This document shows, one piece after another, positions 1-7,880 of a DNA stretch of 48,733 nucleotides. The position numbers and the translations under genes were made by a program. Origin of the DNA: an uncultured Oscillospiraceae bacterium (GTDB lineage Bacteria; Bacillota; Clostridia; Oscillospirales; Acutalibacteraceae); contig UQBX01000018.1 in NCBI GenBank assembly GCA_900539425.1, forward strand, positions 1 to 48,733, written 5' to 3'. Below the pieces are notes generated by a model, which was not told where the DNA came from, made no database searches, and was given only the letters and a program-made list of their open reading frames with translations. Each line of letters begins with the position of its first letter. Positions within the stretch are counted from its first letter, which is position 1.

Positions 1-2
1 CA

Positions 3-281
3 GGCGCTACAGGCGAAAAAGGAGATACGGGTGCTACCGGTGCAACAGGCGCTACTGGTGATAAAGGAGATACAGGTGCTACCGGTGCAACAGGCGCTAC
101 AGGTGATAAGGGAGATACGGGAGCTACCGGTGCAACAGGTGCTGCTGGTGAAAAAGGAGATACGGGTGCAACTGGTGCTACTGGCGCTACAGGCGAAAAA
201 GGAAATACGGGTGCTACCGGAGCCACAGGCGCTACTGGTGATAAAGGAGATACAGGAGCTACCGGTGCAACAGGTGCTCCG
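3..281 (+). repeat. 45-bp coding tandem repeat (collagen triplets)
   Basis: About six copies of a 45-bp unit encode five Gly-X-Y triplets each, with order GAT-G(E/D)K-G(D/N)T-GAT-GAT. Copies differ mainly at third codon positions and at E/D, A/T and N/D substitutions. The array continues beyond the window edge. It is coding sequence, not a CRISPR array, because there are no unique spacers. Such arrays change copy number easily by slippage or recombination. Confidence 0.9.
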
Positions 282-680
282 GCACTGAATTCTTTTGCTT
301 CTTTCTACGCATTTCAGCAATTGCTCAGCCAAGGCACTCAGATACCCGTAATAGAAGACGTTTCAGATACAGAGGGAAATATAGAGCAAACTTCAAGCTC
401 AGTAATAACGCTTCAGCCGGGATATTATCTTGTTTCATATAAAGTTTCGGGCATATTTCAAAATGCAAATTATATGCAGGTTACGCCGTCATATAACGGT
501 TCGCCGCAGCTTCAATACGGTATATATTTTGCTACAACAACAAACGGTTCAAGTGCAACAGGCTCATCAACATTTATTATTGACGCACCGTCTGAAACGC
601 AGTTTTTTCTTTCGTATTCAGGTTCAGCAAACGCCAGAGACGGAGAAGTAAATTTAACATTTTTAAAACTGAACAGGTAA
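3..680 (+). CDS. Collagen-like repeat protein with BclA-like C-terminal domain (5' end outside window)
   Basis: The reading frame is already open at the window edge and ends with TAA at 678-680, so the N-terminus is missing. The first 93 visible codons are 31 uninterrupted Gly-X-Y triplets, mostly GAT, GDK, GEK and GDT, as in bacterial collagen-like proteins. About 132 residues follow that start ALNSFASFYAFQQLL and are rich in Thr, Ser and aromatic residues with alternating beta-like hydrophobicity. This matches the trimerising jelly-roll (BclA/C1q-like) C-terminus of exosporium and surface collagen-like proteins. By family knowledge it should be a trimeric filament on the spore or cell surface. 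The domain call rests on pattern, not on an alignment. No terminator is seen before the next gene. Confidence 0.8.
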   Translation, partial: GATGEKGDTGATGATGATGDKGDTGATGATGATGDKGDTGATGATGAAGEKGDTGATGATGATGEKGNTGATGATGATGDKGDTGATGATGAPALNSFASFYAFQQLLSQGTQIPVIEDVSDTEGNIEQTSSSVITLQPGYYLVSYKVSGIFQNANYMQVTPSYNGSPQLQYGIYFATTTNGSSATGSSTFIIDAPSETQFFLSYSGSANARDGEVNLTFLKLNR

Positions 681-744
681 AATCTGAAAGTATATTCATT
701 AACAAATAATCGATAATGTCTTATTATCTCTTGTACTTGCGTCC

Positions 745-773
745 TTGTTATGTTACAATATTGTCAATATTAA
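745..773 (+). promoter_or_regulatory. Candidate sigma-A promoter for the NSS transporter
   Basis: TTGTTA at 745-750 and TATTAA at 768-773 are separated by 17 bases. They lie 20 bases upstream of the transporter start, leaving room for a short leader with the Shine-Dalgarno. Both hexamers deviate from consensus, so the call is moderate. Confidence 0.45.
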
Positions 774-793
774 CATATCAGAGAGGTAAATAT

Positions 794-2170
794 ATGGAAA
801 GAGAAAAGCTTAAATCCCGTTTGGGATTTATTTTGCTGTCCGCCGGCTGTGCTATCGGCATCGGTAATGTATGGAAATTCCCTTATATTGCCGGAGAAGG
901 CGGCGGCGGTACATTTGTACTTTTTTATTTGATTTTTTTGGTAATACTGGGTCTTCCTATTTTGAGTATGGAATTCGCAGTAGGCAGAGCGTCACAGAAA
1001 AGTCCTATTAAAGCATATCAGGCACTTGAAAAGCCAAAACAAAAATGGCATATACACGGTTATTTGACTCTTATAGGCTGTTATCTGCTTATGATGTTTT
1101 ATACCTGTGTATCAGGCTGGATGCTGCAATATTTTTATATGACAGCTACAGGCAAACTTGAAAACCTTGATACTCAGGGTGTTGAAAATGCCTTTAACAA
1201 TATGCTTGCCGATCCCGGAACTATGTGTTTCTGGACTATACTTGTAGTTTTACTCGGTATTATTGTTTGCGCTAAAGGTCTTCAAAACGGCCTGGAAAAA
1301 ATCACCAAAGTAATGATGGTTGCGCTCCTTTTAATAATGATAGTGCTGGCTATAAACAGTTTTACTATGGAAGGCGCAAAAGAAGGCCTTTCATATTTCC
1401 TGCTTCCCGATTTTGAAAGAATGAAAGAAGTAGGAGTTATTAAAACGCTTGTAAGCGCAATGAATCAAGCGTTCTTTACACTCAGCCTGGGTATAGGCGC
1501 TATGGCGATATTCGGAAGCTACATCGATAAAAAGCACACACTTCTTGGCGAATCCGCAAGAGTTGTTGTTCTTGATACATTTGTTGCCATCTCAGCAGGT
1601 CTTATTATATTCCCTGCCTGCTTTACATACAATGTTGACCAGACTTCAGGCCCGAGTCTTATTTTCATCACGCTTCCCAATATATTTGCAAATATGCCAA
1701 TGGGAAGATTGTGGGGCAGCATTTTCTTCCTGTTTATGTCTTTTGCAGCTCTTTCAACTATATTCGCAGTATTCGAAAATATTATCTGCTGCACGATGGA
1801 ACTTACAGGTTTCAGCAGAAAAAAATCTTCAGCTATAAACTTTTTCCTGATTTCCGCCCTTTCACTCCCCTGCGTACTCGGATTTAATCTTTTGCAGTGG
1901 GACGGCTTCTCAATATTCGGCGGAACAATAATGGATCTTGAAGACTTCCTTGTAAGTAACATCTTTCTTCCTCTTGGCTCCCTTGTATATCTTCTTTTCT
2001 GTGTCAGCAAAAAAGGCTGGGGCTGGAAAAATTACATGGCAGAAGCAAATGCAGGTAAAGGTCTTAAAGTTAAAAACTGGATGAGAGTTTATCTTACATA
2101 TATCCTTCCGCTGATTGTTATTTTCATTTTCCTGTTCGGAATTTACGATAAATTTAAAACACTCTTTTAA
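794..2170 (+). CDS. Sodium-dependent transporter, neurotransmitter:sodium symporter (NSS/SNF) family
   Basis: This is a 458-residue membrane protein. The N-terminal signature GCAIGIGNVWKFPYIAGEGG is the TM1 sodium/substrate-binding motif of NSS (LeuT-fold) transporters. It is followed by the conserved second helix (LPILSMEFAVGRASQ) and roughly eleven hydrophobic segments. NSS proteins import amino acids or related small molecules with Na+ across the cytoplasmic membrane. The substrate cannot be read from the sequence. The start at 794 is chosen because GAGAGG stands just upstream and the family motif begins about 14 residues later. An upstream in-frame ATG at 716 would add 26 atypical residues. 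It is a single-gene unit with a candidate promoter before it and a strong terminator after it. Confidence 0.93.
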   Translation: MEREKLKSRLGFILLSAGCAIGIGNVWKFPYIAGEGGGGTFVLFYLIFLVILGLPILSMEFAVGRASQKSPIKAYQALEKPKQKWHIHGYLTLIGCYLLMMFYTCVSGWMLQYFYMTATGKLENLDTQGVENAFNNMLADPGTMCFWTILVVLLGIIVCAKGLQNGLEKITKVMMVALLLIMIVLAINSFTMEGAKEGLSYFLLPDFERMKEVGVIKTLVSAMNQAFFTLSLGIGAMAIFGSYIDKKHTLLGESARVVVLDTFVAISAGLIIFPACFTYNVDQTSGPSLIFITLPNIFANMPMGRLWGSIFFLFMSFAALSTIFAVFENIICCTMELTGFSRKKSSAINFFLISALSLPCVLGFNLLQWDGFSIFGGTIMDLEDFLVSNIFLPLGSLVYLLFCVSKKGWGWKNYMAEANAGKGLKVKNWMRVYLTYILPLIVIFIFLFGIYDKFKTLF

Positions 2171-2187
2171 CAAATAAAAAAACTAAA

Positions 2188-2230
2188 AAGGGAGACCTTC
2201 ACAAAGAAGTTGTCTCCCTTAGCTTTTTTT
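2188..2230 (+). terminator. Rho-independent terminator after NSS transporter
   Basis: A 9-bp stem AAGGGAGAC/GTCTCCCTT (2188-2196 with 2212-2220) is followed by a run of seven T at 2224-2230. It lies 17 bases after the transporter stop. Confidence 0.85.
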
Positions 2231-2329
2231 CATTAAGAATGTTTATAAGATTTACAATTTAACAACAAGATAACCACATAAACACTGCGGCTATACAAAA
2301 TGGTCAAGCTTATTTTATGGAGAAATAAG

Positions 2330-2827
2330 ATGAAAACAATATATTTAATTGGCGGAACAATGGGAGTTGGCAAAACAACAGTATGCCAACAGTTAAAACA
2401 AGATTTGTTTAACAGTGTTTTTCTTGATGGCGACTGGTGTTGGGACGCTAACCCGTTCAAAGTAAATGAAGAAACAAAAGCAATGGTAATAGATAATATT
2501 TGTTATCTGATCAATAATTTTCTGCATTGTTCTGCTTATGAAAATGTGATTTTTTGCTGGGTAATGCACAAACAGTCCATAGTCGATTCTATCATAGAAA
2601 AACTGGATTTGGAAAATTGTGATGTAAAGTGTATTTCCCTCATTGCAGATGAAATCAATTTGCGTGATAGATTAAAAGCAGATATTGAAAGGGGTATACG
2701 TACTGCTGATGTTATTGACAGAAGTATTGCAAGAATACCGCTGTATCAAGCTCTTGACACAATTAAAATTGATACCTGTAACAAAACTATTCAGATGATT
2801 GCCGACGAAATAAAGCATTTAAATTAA
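2330..2827 (+). CDS. P-loop nucleotide/small-molecule kinase-like protein
   Basis: This is a 165-residue soluble protein. A Walker A loop GGTMGVGKTT stands at residues 8-17, directly after the first beta strand (MKTIYLIGG). The size and layout match small AAA_33/shikimate-kinase-like phosphotransferases. The substrate is unknown; the acidic DGDW segment after the first helix could bind Mg or substrate. The start at 2330 is preferred over the in-frame ATG at 2300 because GGAGA lies six bases ahead of it and the P-loop fold begins immediately. The gene stands alone between two terminators. It is AT-rich and has no functional neighbour, so it may be accessory, but nothing else proves transfer. 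Confidence 0.75.
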   Translation: MKTIYLIGGTMGVGKTTVCQQLKQDLFNSVFLDGDWCWDANPFKVNEETKAMVIDNICYLINNFLHCSAYENVIFCWVMHKQSIVDSIIEKLDLENCDVKCISLIADEINLRDRLKADIERGIRTADVIDRSIARIPLYQALDTIKIDTCNKTIQMIADEIKHLN

Positions 2828-2883
2828 ACTATAAAGATAAAATATCACAGGAATAACTAGCATTAGATTTTGATGCCTGAAAT

Positions 2884-2937
2884 TAAAAAGGGCGCCTTCT
2901 CTTTACGTAGACGGCGCCCTAAATTCATATCTTTTTT
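2884..2937. terminator. Bidirectional terminator between convergent genes
   Basis: The stem AGGGCGCC/GGCGCCCT (2889-2896 with 2913-2920) can extend by an inner TCT/AGA pairing. On the minus strand it is followed at once by CTTTTT, and on the plus strand by a later T-rich run. It separates the P-loop gene from the XRE gene that ends at 2940. Confidence 0.7.
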
Positions 2938-2939
2938 AT

Positions 2940-3938
2940 TTAAAACATCACGTAAAACATTCCGAATATGAATAACAATAAAGCAAATATGCTTCCGTTT
3001 ACTATATTGGCTTTAAATTTACCGCCTTTTGCAGTCATTACGATACCATATACTATTGACAAAACAGGAAGCGGCAGGAATAAAAATGCAACCCACATAT
3101 TTTCAGGCAATGTACCTTCAACGGTTGATATACTCTGAGCAACGGTATACGCTATAGGCAGAGATAAAATGGACAAGACATTCAGTGCTATCGAAACATT
3201 GCGATAAATACCAATTCCGTCGAAAGCAGTATTATTTAGAGAATTACTATTAATCAAACTGTAAAAAACAGAATTTTCTTTCAAATCGTTCTTTCTTACA
3301 ATAAAGTACTGACCGTTTATCTGTAATAAAAGCCAATTTTTCAACATAAGTATACGTTCTATATCATTATAATAAATTTTTCGGTCATATACTAATTCAT
3401 TATTTCTGTATATGTATATTTTTAAGTAGCTGTCATATAAAAAATAATCATATATTGACTGACAGACTTTGATTATACTTTTCTCATAGTTCTTATTAAT
3501 CATCGTCAAACCTTTGATATATAAGAGCCATGTCATTATAAAAACGCCTGCCAAAAAGCCTATAGTTATATCTGATACAGAATTATATGTTGAAAATACC
3601 GTGAAGATAATTACCATAACCGTAACAGCTAACGGCATTTTTAATAATGATCTTCGCTGAAATTTGTGTATCTGAGGAAATTCATCAGGACTAAAAATAA
3701 ATCTGTACCACTCAAGCGGCTGCTGTTCATTGTTATCTTTATAGGTTTCAGTAGAATATGTTAAATCTTCAAAATTTAATATATTCTTTAAAAGATTAAG
3801 TTTCTCATCATCAGGTACGGACTGAGAGTTTTCCCACGCCGCTACTGTTTGAACATCAACTGACAGCTTCTGTGCAAGCTGATCCTGAGATAATCCGATA
3901 CTCATTCTGCTTTGCTTAATTTTATCACCCAAATTCAC
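2940..3938 (-). CDS. Membrane-bound XRE-family regulator with YcxB-like domain
   Basis: This is a 332-residue protein. Residues 1-55 form an XRE/HTH_3 DNA-binding domain (LSQDQLAQKLSVDVQTVAAWE). After a linker, two hydrophobic helices span about 100-145. A cytosolic segment resembling the YcxB C-terminal domain follows (short strands with YYNDIERILMLKNWLLLQIN and FIVRKNDL), then three more membrane helices to the C-terminus. The start is GTG at 3938 with AAGGGG upstream. Fusion of a cytoplasmic repressor head to membrane segments suggests a one-component sensor of membrane or cell-wall state. That role is inference. The effector and target genes are not visible; autoregulation is possible. 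Confidence 0.75.
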   Translation of the reverse strand: MNLGDKIKQSRMSIGLSQDQLAQKLSVDVQTVAAWENSQSVPDDEKLNLLKNILNFEDLTYSTETYKDNNEQQPLEWYRFIFSPDEFPQIHKFQRRSLLKMPLAVTVMVIIFTVFSTYNSVSDITIGFLAGVFIMTWLLYIKGLTMINKNYEKSIIKVCQSIYDYFLYDSYLKIYIYRNNELVYDRKIYYNDIERILMLKNWLLLQINGQYFIVRKNDLKENSVFYSLINSNSLNNTAFDGIGIYRNVSIALNVLSILSLPIAYTVAQSISTVEGTLPENMWVAFLFLPLPVLSIVYGIVMTAKGGKFKANIVNGSIFALLLFIFGMFYVMF

Positions 3939-4036
3939 TTTTACCCCTTCCCTTCTATGTTAATTATAATTGATAATCAAGAAATATTAAAGTACTTTTT
4001 AAATTTAATTTACTGCATTTTCTTCTCAATAAGCGT

Positions 4037-4070
4037 AAAAAATCCCACAGGAAAACCTGTGGGATTTTTT
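4037..4070 (-). terminator. Terminator of tRNA-Leu(CAG)
   Basis: A stem of up to 15 bp (AATCCCACAGG core, loop of four) with a flanking A/T run lies immediately 3' of the tRNA CCA on the minus strand. The T-run on that strand is supplied by 4037-4042. It insulates the tRNA from the downstream XRE gene. Confidence 0.85.
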
Positions 4071-4156
4071 GGTGCAGAAGAAGGGACTTGAACCCTCATG
4101 AAATTGCTTTCACTAGAACCTGAATCTAGCGCGTCTGCCGATTCCGCCACTTCTGC
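4070..4156 (-). tRNA. tRNA-Leu (anticodon CAG)
   Basis: Read on the minus strand this is an 87-nt class II tRNA. The acceptor stem GCAGAAG pairs with CTTCTGC. The anticodon stem CTAGA/TCTAG holds the loop TTCAGGT, giving anticodon CAG, which reads CUG. A long variable arm (TGAAAGCAATTTCA) and the T-arm GGTTCAAGTCC follow, and ACCA is genome-encoded. Confidence 0.95.
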
Positions 4157-4198
4157 AAATTAACTGAAATCATGAAGTCATAATTTTTCAACAACGGT

Positions 4199-4227
4199 AT
4201 ATTACCACAACTAACTTGAAAAGTCAA
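4199..4227 (-). promoter_or_regulatory. Promoter of tRNA-Leu(CAG)
   Basis: On the minus strand TTGACT (4227-4222) and TAATAT (4204-4199) are 17 bases apart. The predicted start is about 36 bases before the mature tRNA. The -35 element overlaps the -35 side of the divergent promoter at 4216-4244. Confidence 0.6.
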
Positions 4228-4244
4228 TCTCATTATTATATAAT
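4216..4244 (+). promoter_or_regulatory. Promoter of membrane-protein/decarboxylase operon
   Basis: TTGAAA at 4216-4221 and a perfect TATAAT at 4239-4244 are spaced by exactly 17 bases and lie 32 bases before the ATG at 4277. Confidence 0.75.
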
Positions 4245-4276
4245 TTATAAAGTAAAAAACGATACAGAGGGCAATT

Positions 4277-4852
4277 ATGAAACTCATTATCAACATTATT
4301 CTAAGTATCTGCGCAATTTCCTACACCGTTTATTTTATGAGCCTTAACGATCTTACAACAAATAACGGTGCGCTGTCCAAAACAGGTATTTCACATCCTG
4401 TTTTATTTTTCGTTTGGGGAATTCTCGTATACACTGCTTTATACACAAACATATTTTCACTTGCAGATAAATTTCATAAAATAACTAATTTTCATATTAT
4501 TTTGGCAGTCGCTTCATTTATCGGCATGCTTATGACGCTTATTTTCAAATTTGATTATTCTCTCAAAATGCAGTATTTATTGCACTGTTCAGGCTCGCTG
4601 ATTTTTTCGGTATGCACAGGCATTGAGGTCTTTATTACATACATGTACGGATTTAAAAAGAATACTTTCAACGCTGTGTTAACAGTTATTATAGCATTAA
4701 TTCTGATTACCGATCTGATACTGCTTATAATATTCAAACAAAATGCGCTTATTGAAGGGTTACCTATAATTTTTGCTCTTGCAGTAATGCCCGCAACTCA
4801 AGCCGTATTTACATTAAGCAGTAAAAGCAAGGAGACCGCAAATGCTTCATGA
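4277..4852 (+). CDS. Six-helix integral membrane protein of unknown function
   Basis: This is a 191-residue protein with six clear hydrophobic helices (about residues 2-20, 35-58, 70-92, 98-125, 128-150 and 155-178) joined by short polar loops. I recognise no family motif and no signal peptidase site. The start has GAGGG 5 bases upstream and a strong promoter 32 bases away. Its stop overlaps the start of the downstream decarboxylase by 11 nt, so the two are probably translationally coupled. That context would allow a role in membrane handling of amino acids or polyamines, but this is a guess from position only. Confidence 0.7.
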   Translation: MKLIINIILSICAISYTVYFMSLNDLTTNNGALSKTGISHPVLFFVWGILVYTALYTNIFSLADKFHKITNFHIILAVASFIGMLMTLIFKFDYSLKMQYLLHCSGSLIFSVCTGIEVFITYMYGFKKNTFNAVLTVIIALILITDLILLIIFKQNALIEGLPIIFALAVMPATQAVFTLSSKSKETANAS

Positions 4853-6158
4853 TGAGTTAAAAAAAATAAACAGCTATCCTTTTCATATGCCGGGGCATAA
4901 AAGAAACAAAAAATTCGGCATAACAGGCGCCGAAATAGACATTACCGAGATTAGCGGTTATGATGATCTGCACAATCCAACAGGACTGATTAAGGAAACA
5001 GAAATTGCTTTCAGCAAACTGTATTCAAGCGAAGATTCGCTGCTGCTTGTAAACGGCTCCACTGTTGGAATACTTGCAGCGGTTTTTGCTATGACACATG
5101 ACGGAGACAAAGTAATTGTAGCCGCTAACTGCCATAAAAGCGTTTATAACGCTTGCGAACTCAGAAAACTTAATGTTATCATTGCAAAGCCTGAATTTGA
5201 CTGCCGTAACGGTATTTACGGCAAAATTACCAATGAAGAAATATCCCGGCTGACAAAAATTCATTCCGATATAAAGCTGATAATAATTACAAGTCCTACT
5301 TACGAGGGGTACACAAGTAATATTGAAACTGATATTCCTATTCTTGCGGATTCAGCACACGGAGCACACTTGCCGTTTTTCAAACCGTCACAATATCCGA
5401 GGGCTGACGTTGTAATAACAAGTCTGCACAAGACTCTCCCTGCTTTGACTCAAACTGCACTGGCAAATGTATACAATAAAAAATACACAGGCGCCATAAA
5501 ACGGTATCTCGATATTTTTCAGACAAGTTCACCCAGCTATGTGCTGATGAACAGCGCTTCTTTATGCGCTGAGTATCTTAAAAATAATCAAAATGAATTT
5601 ATTTCTTTCAGAAAAGCGCTTGAAGATTTTTACAATGATACTCAGCTTAATCACCTTTCTTTTATCAAGACTGACGATTTGAGCAAAATTAATATTTCAG
5701 CTGCAAACAGCAATATAAGCGGAATAGAGCTTGGTGAAATATTAAGAAAAAAATACGGTTTTGAATGTGAAGCAGCTCAATTGAGACATGTTATACTTAT
5801 GGCAACAATCGGCGATGATTTTAAAATTTATAAAAGGCTATCTACGGCTCTTAAAGAGACAGATGCTAAGCTAAGCAGCGAGAGCAAAAAAAAGATTCCG
5901 AAACCGATAATCAACGATAATATACTTAATTTTGTTATTGATGACTGCGAAACTCAAAAAGTGATATTTAAAGAAAGTGCAGGAAAAATTTCCGCCGAAT
6001 TTGTATATGCTTATCCTCCCGGCATACCGATTTTATATCCTAATGAGATAATAAGTGAAAAAAAGATTGAAATGATTTTAAATCTAATTGAAAGCGGAGT
6101 AAACATAACCAGCAACGGCAAATTACTTCCCCGCTTTATATTGACAAAACAGAAATGA
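4842..6158 (+). CDS. Orn/Lys/Arg decarboxylase family PLP enzyme
   Basis: This is a 438-residue fold-type I PLP enzyme. The N-terminus FHMPGHKRN is the hallmark of the bacterial ornithine/lysine/arginine decarboxylase group. The PLP-binding Asp/His stretch LADSAHGAH is followed by SLHKTLPALTQTA, where Lys197 should form the Schiff base. At 438 residues it matches the short Gram-positive SpeA/YaaO-like class rather than the 700-plus residue enterobacterial enzymes. The short C-terminal OKR_DC_1_C-like part (YPPGIPILYPNE) is present. It should make a polyamine precursor such as agmatine or cadaverine; the substrate is not resolvable here. The start ATG 4842 has AAGGAG seven bases upstream. Confidence 0.9.
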   Translation: MLHDELKKINSYPFHMPGHKRNKKFGITGAEIDITEISGYDDLHNPTGLIKETEIAFSKLYSSEDSLLLVNGSTVGILAAVFAMTHDGDKVIVAANCHKSVYNACELRKLNVIIAKPEFDCRNGIYGKITNEEISRLTKIHSDIKLIIITSPTYEGYTSNIETDIPILADSAHGAHLPFFKPSQYPRADVVITSLHKTLPALTQTALANVYNKKYTGAIKRYLDIFQTSSPSYVLMNSASLCAEYLKNNQNEFISFRKALEDFYNDTQLNHLSFIKTDDLSKINISAANSNISGIELGEILRKKYGFECEAAQLRHVILMATIGDDFKIYKRLSTALKETDAKLSSESKKKIPKPIINDNILNFVIDDCETQKVIFKESAGKISAEFVYAYPPGIPILYPNEIISEKKIEMILNLIESGVNITSNGKLLPRFILTKQK

Positions 6159-6169
6159 TAATATAAAAT
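6141..6169 (+). promoter_or_regulatory. Strong promoter for the SCIFF peptide gene
   Basis: A perfect -35 TTGACA (6141-6146), a 17-base spacer and TAAAAT (6164-6169) start inside the last codons of the decarboxylase gene. The promoter lies 33 bases before the SCIFF ATG. Confidence 0.75.
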
Positions 6170-6201
6170 ATAATAAATTTAATATGAAACGAGGTTATGA
6201 T

Positions 6202-6348
6202 ATGAAAAGAATTAACACTTTAAGCTCACGTAATCTTTGCGAATCTGCAAAAAAAGGCGGCTGCGGTGAATGCCAGACATCCTGCCAGTCAGCCAGCAAA
6301 ACTTCTTGCTCTGTAGCAAACCAGAAATGCGAGCAGCTTAAGAAATAA
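6202..6348 (+). CDS. scfA: SCIFF ranthipeptide precursor (six cysteines in forty-five residues)
   Basis: This is a 48-residue peptide beginning MKRINTLSSRNLCESAKKGG, with cysteines at 13, 21, 24, 28, 36 and 43 and a Lys-rich end. The cysteine pattern and size are those of the SCIFF family, the nearly universal clostridial RiPP precursor. In that family a radical SAM enzyme forms thioether crosslinks between Cys and, for example, Thr side chains. It is too short for many gene finders. Support comes from the GAGGT site six bases ahead of the ATG, the consensus promoter and the SCIFF maturase 63 bases downstream. The biological role of mature SCIFF is not settled. Confidence 0.93.
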   Translation: MKRINTLSSRNLCESAKKGGCGECQTSCQSASKTSCSVANQKCEQLKK

Positions 6349-6365
6349 TCCTGCATAAATTCAGC

Positions 6366-6391
6366 GCGGCGGGAATAATATCGCCGTTTTT
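6366..6391 (+). terminator. Weak terminator/attenuator between SCIFF peptide and maturase
   Basis: The stem CGGCG/CGCCG (6367-6371 with 6382-6386, plus GU pairs on both sides, 8-nt loop) is followed by TTTTT at 6387-6391. Its position just before the maturase ribosome site suggests partial termination, giving more precursor than enzyme mRNA. Confidence 0.55.
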
Positions 6392-6411
6392 CTTTGGAGA
6401 GATATATTTTT

Positions 6412-7803
6412 ATGATACATGCATATAAAATGAACGGCTACAATATCATTATCGATCAAAACAGCGGATGTGTTCATTCTGTAGACGATGTAGCCTATGA
6501 TATTATTACTAATTATGAAAACAAGAATAAAGACGAAATAAAATCCTTCATTCTTGAGAAATATAAAGACAGAGACGATGTTACTGCTGAAGATATTGAC
6601 CTTTGCTTTGATGACATTGAAACTTTAAAAAAAGACGGCAGATTGTTTGCCGAAGATACATTTGAAAAAACGGCTTCTGCCTTTAAAAAAAGACAGGGCG
6701 TATTAAAAGCTATATGTCTTCATGTTGCACACGATTGTAATCTTGCGTGCAAATACTGCTTTGCCGGCAAAGGTGAATATGACGGCCCAAAAGGTCTTAT
6801 GAGTTTTGAAACAGGAAAAAGAGCACTTGATTTTCTTGTTGAGCAAAGCGGCACAAGACACAATCTTGAAGTGGATTTCTTCGGCGGCGAACCTCTCCTC
6901 AACTGGGACGTATGCAAAAAGCTTGTTGAATACGGAAGAAGCATCGAAAAGAAATACAATAAAAATTTCCGCTTTACCGTTACAACAAACGGTGTGCTTT
7001 TAAATGACGAGATAATGGATTTCTGCAATAAAGAAATGGGAAATGTAGTTCTTTCGCTTGACGGCAGAAAAGAAACACATGACCGTCTCAGGATTACACG
7101 CAAGAACACCGGCTCATACGACATGATAATTGATAAATTCAAAAAATTCGCCCAGTCAAGAAATCAGAAAGATTACTATATGAGAGGAACATATACTCAT
7201 TTCAACACTGATTTCTCAAAAGATGTTATACACATGGCTGACGAGGGCTTCAAAGAGCTTTCAATTGAGCCTGTTGTTTGCGACCCAAGTGAGGATTATG
7301 CGCTTAAAGAAAGCGATCTTCCCGTTCTTAAAGAGCAATACGAAATACTTGCAAATGAAATGCTCAGAAGATACAGAAAAGGAAACGGATTTACTTTTTA
7401 TCACTATATGATTGACCTTGACGCCGGCCCGTGTATAGTAAAGAGAGTATCAGGCTGCGGAGTAGGCACTGAATATATGGCAGTAACTCCTGACGGCGAA
7501 TTATATCCATGTCATCAATTTGTAGGCGATGAAAAATTCCTTCTTGGTGATATTTGGAACGGTGTTAAGAACAAGAATGTGCTTGAGCAATTTGAGAACT
7601 GCAACGTATATTCGCACAAGGAATGCAAAGACTGCTTTGCCAAGCTTTACTGCAGCGGCGGCTGCGCGGCTAATGCTTATCATTCCACAGGCAGTGTATC
7701 AGGTGTTTATGAATTCGGCTGCGAACTGCACAGAAAAAGGATTGAGTGTGCAGTAATGCTCAAAGTAGCAGAAGCGGAAGAGAATCTTAAAGTTGAATAT
7801 TAA
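6412..7803 (+). CDS. scfB: SCIFF radical SAM maturase (SPASM domain)
   Basis: This is a 463-residue enzyme. The first ~90 residues (MIHAYKMNGYNIIIDQNSG) form the RiPP-recognition-like head typical of the family. The radical SAM cluster motif CNLACKYC supplies Cys109, 113 and 116, followed by FFGGEPLLNW. A SPASM region carries Cys349, 367, 405, 408, 414, 418 and 437 for auxiliary iron-sulfur clusters. It should abstract hydrogen with SAM and install thioethers in the SCIFF peptide encoded just upstream. The ATG at 6412 is chosen because GGAGAG lies about ten bases before it and family members start MIHxxKMNGYN. A TTG at 6394 would bury that ribosome site in the gene. Confidence 0.95.
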   Translation: MIHAYKMNGYNIIIDQNSGCVHSVDDVAYDIITNYENKNKDEIKSFILEKYKDRDDVTAEDIDLCFDDIETLKKDGRLFAEDTFEKTASAFKKRQGVLKAICLHVAHDCNLACKYCFAGKGEYDGPKGLMSFETGKRALDFLVEQSGTRHNLEVDFFGGEPLLNWDVCKKLVEYGRSIEKKYNKNFRFTVTTNGVLLNDEIMDFCNKEMGNVVLSLDGRKETHDRLRITRKNTGSYDMIIDKFKKFAQSRNQKDYYMRGTYTHFNTDFSKDVIHMADEGFKELSIEPVVCDPSEDYALKESDLPVLKEQYEILANEMLRRYRKGNGFTFYHYMIDLDAGPCIVKRVSGCGVGTEYMAVTPDGELYPCHQFVGDEKFLLGDIWNGVKNKNVLEQFENCNVYSHKECKDCFAKLYCSGGCAANAYHSTGSVSGVYEFGCELHRKRIECAVMLKVAEAEENLKVEY

Positions 7804-7819
7804 TATTATCTAAATTATA

Positions 7820-7848
7820 TTGAAAGTGATCTCAATTTATTTTAAAAT
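7820..7848 (+). promoter_or_regulatory. Promoter for the CoA-transferase gene
   Basis: TTGAAA (7820-7825) and TAAAAT (7843-7848) are separated by 17 bases, 32 bases before the start codon. An overlapping TATAAT at 7848-7853 would need a 22-base spacer and is less likely. Confidence 0.6.
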
Positions 7849-7880
7849 ATAATCAAATTTAAAGGAATGAGAGGGTTACT

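Noticed and set aside
1..288. Tandem repeats at the window start as a possible CRISPR array, and an 85-residue frame in a second reading frame
   Set aside because: Units are contiguous 45-bp coding repeats without spacers. The alternative frame is open only because the repeat lacks stops; the Gly-X-Y frame is continuous with the downstream domain.
2330..2827. P-loop gene as part of a toxin or defence module
   Set aside because: It stands alone between terminators with no partner gene; the fold alone does not support this.
7848..7853. TATAAT as the -10 of the CoA-transferase promoter
   Set aside because: It would need a 22-base spacer to TTGAAA; TAAAAT at 7843-7848 gives 17.
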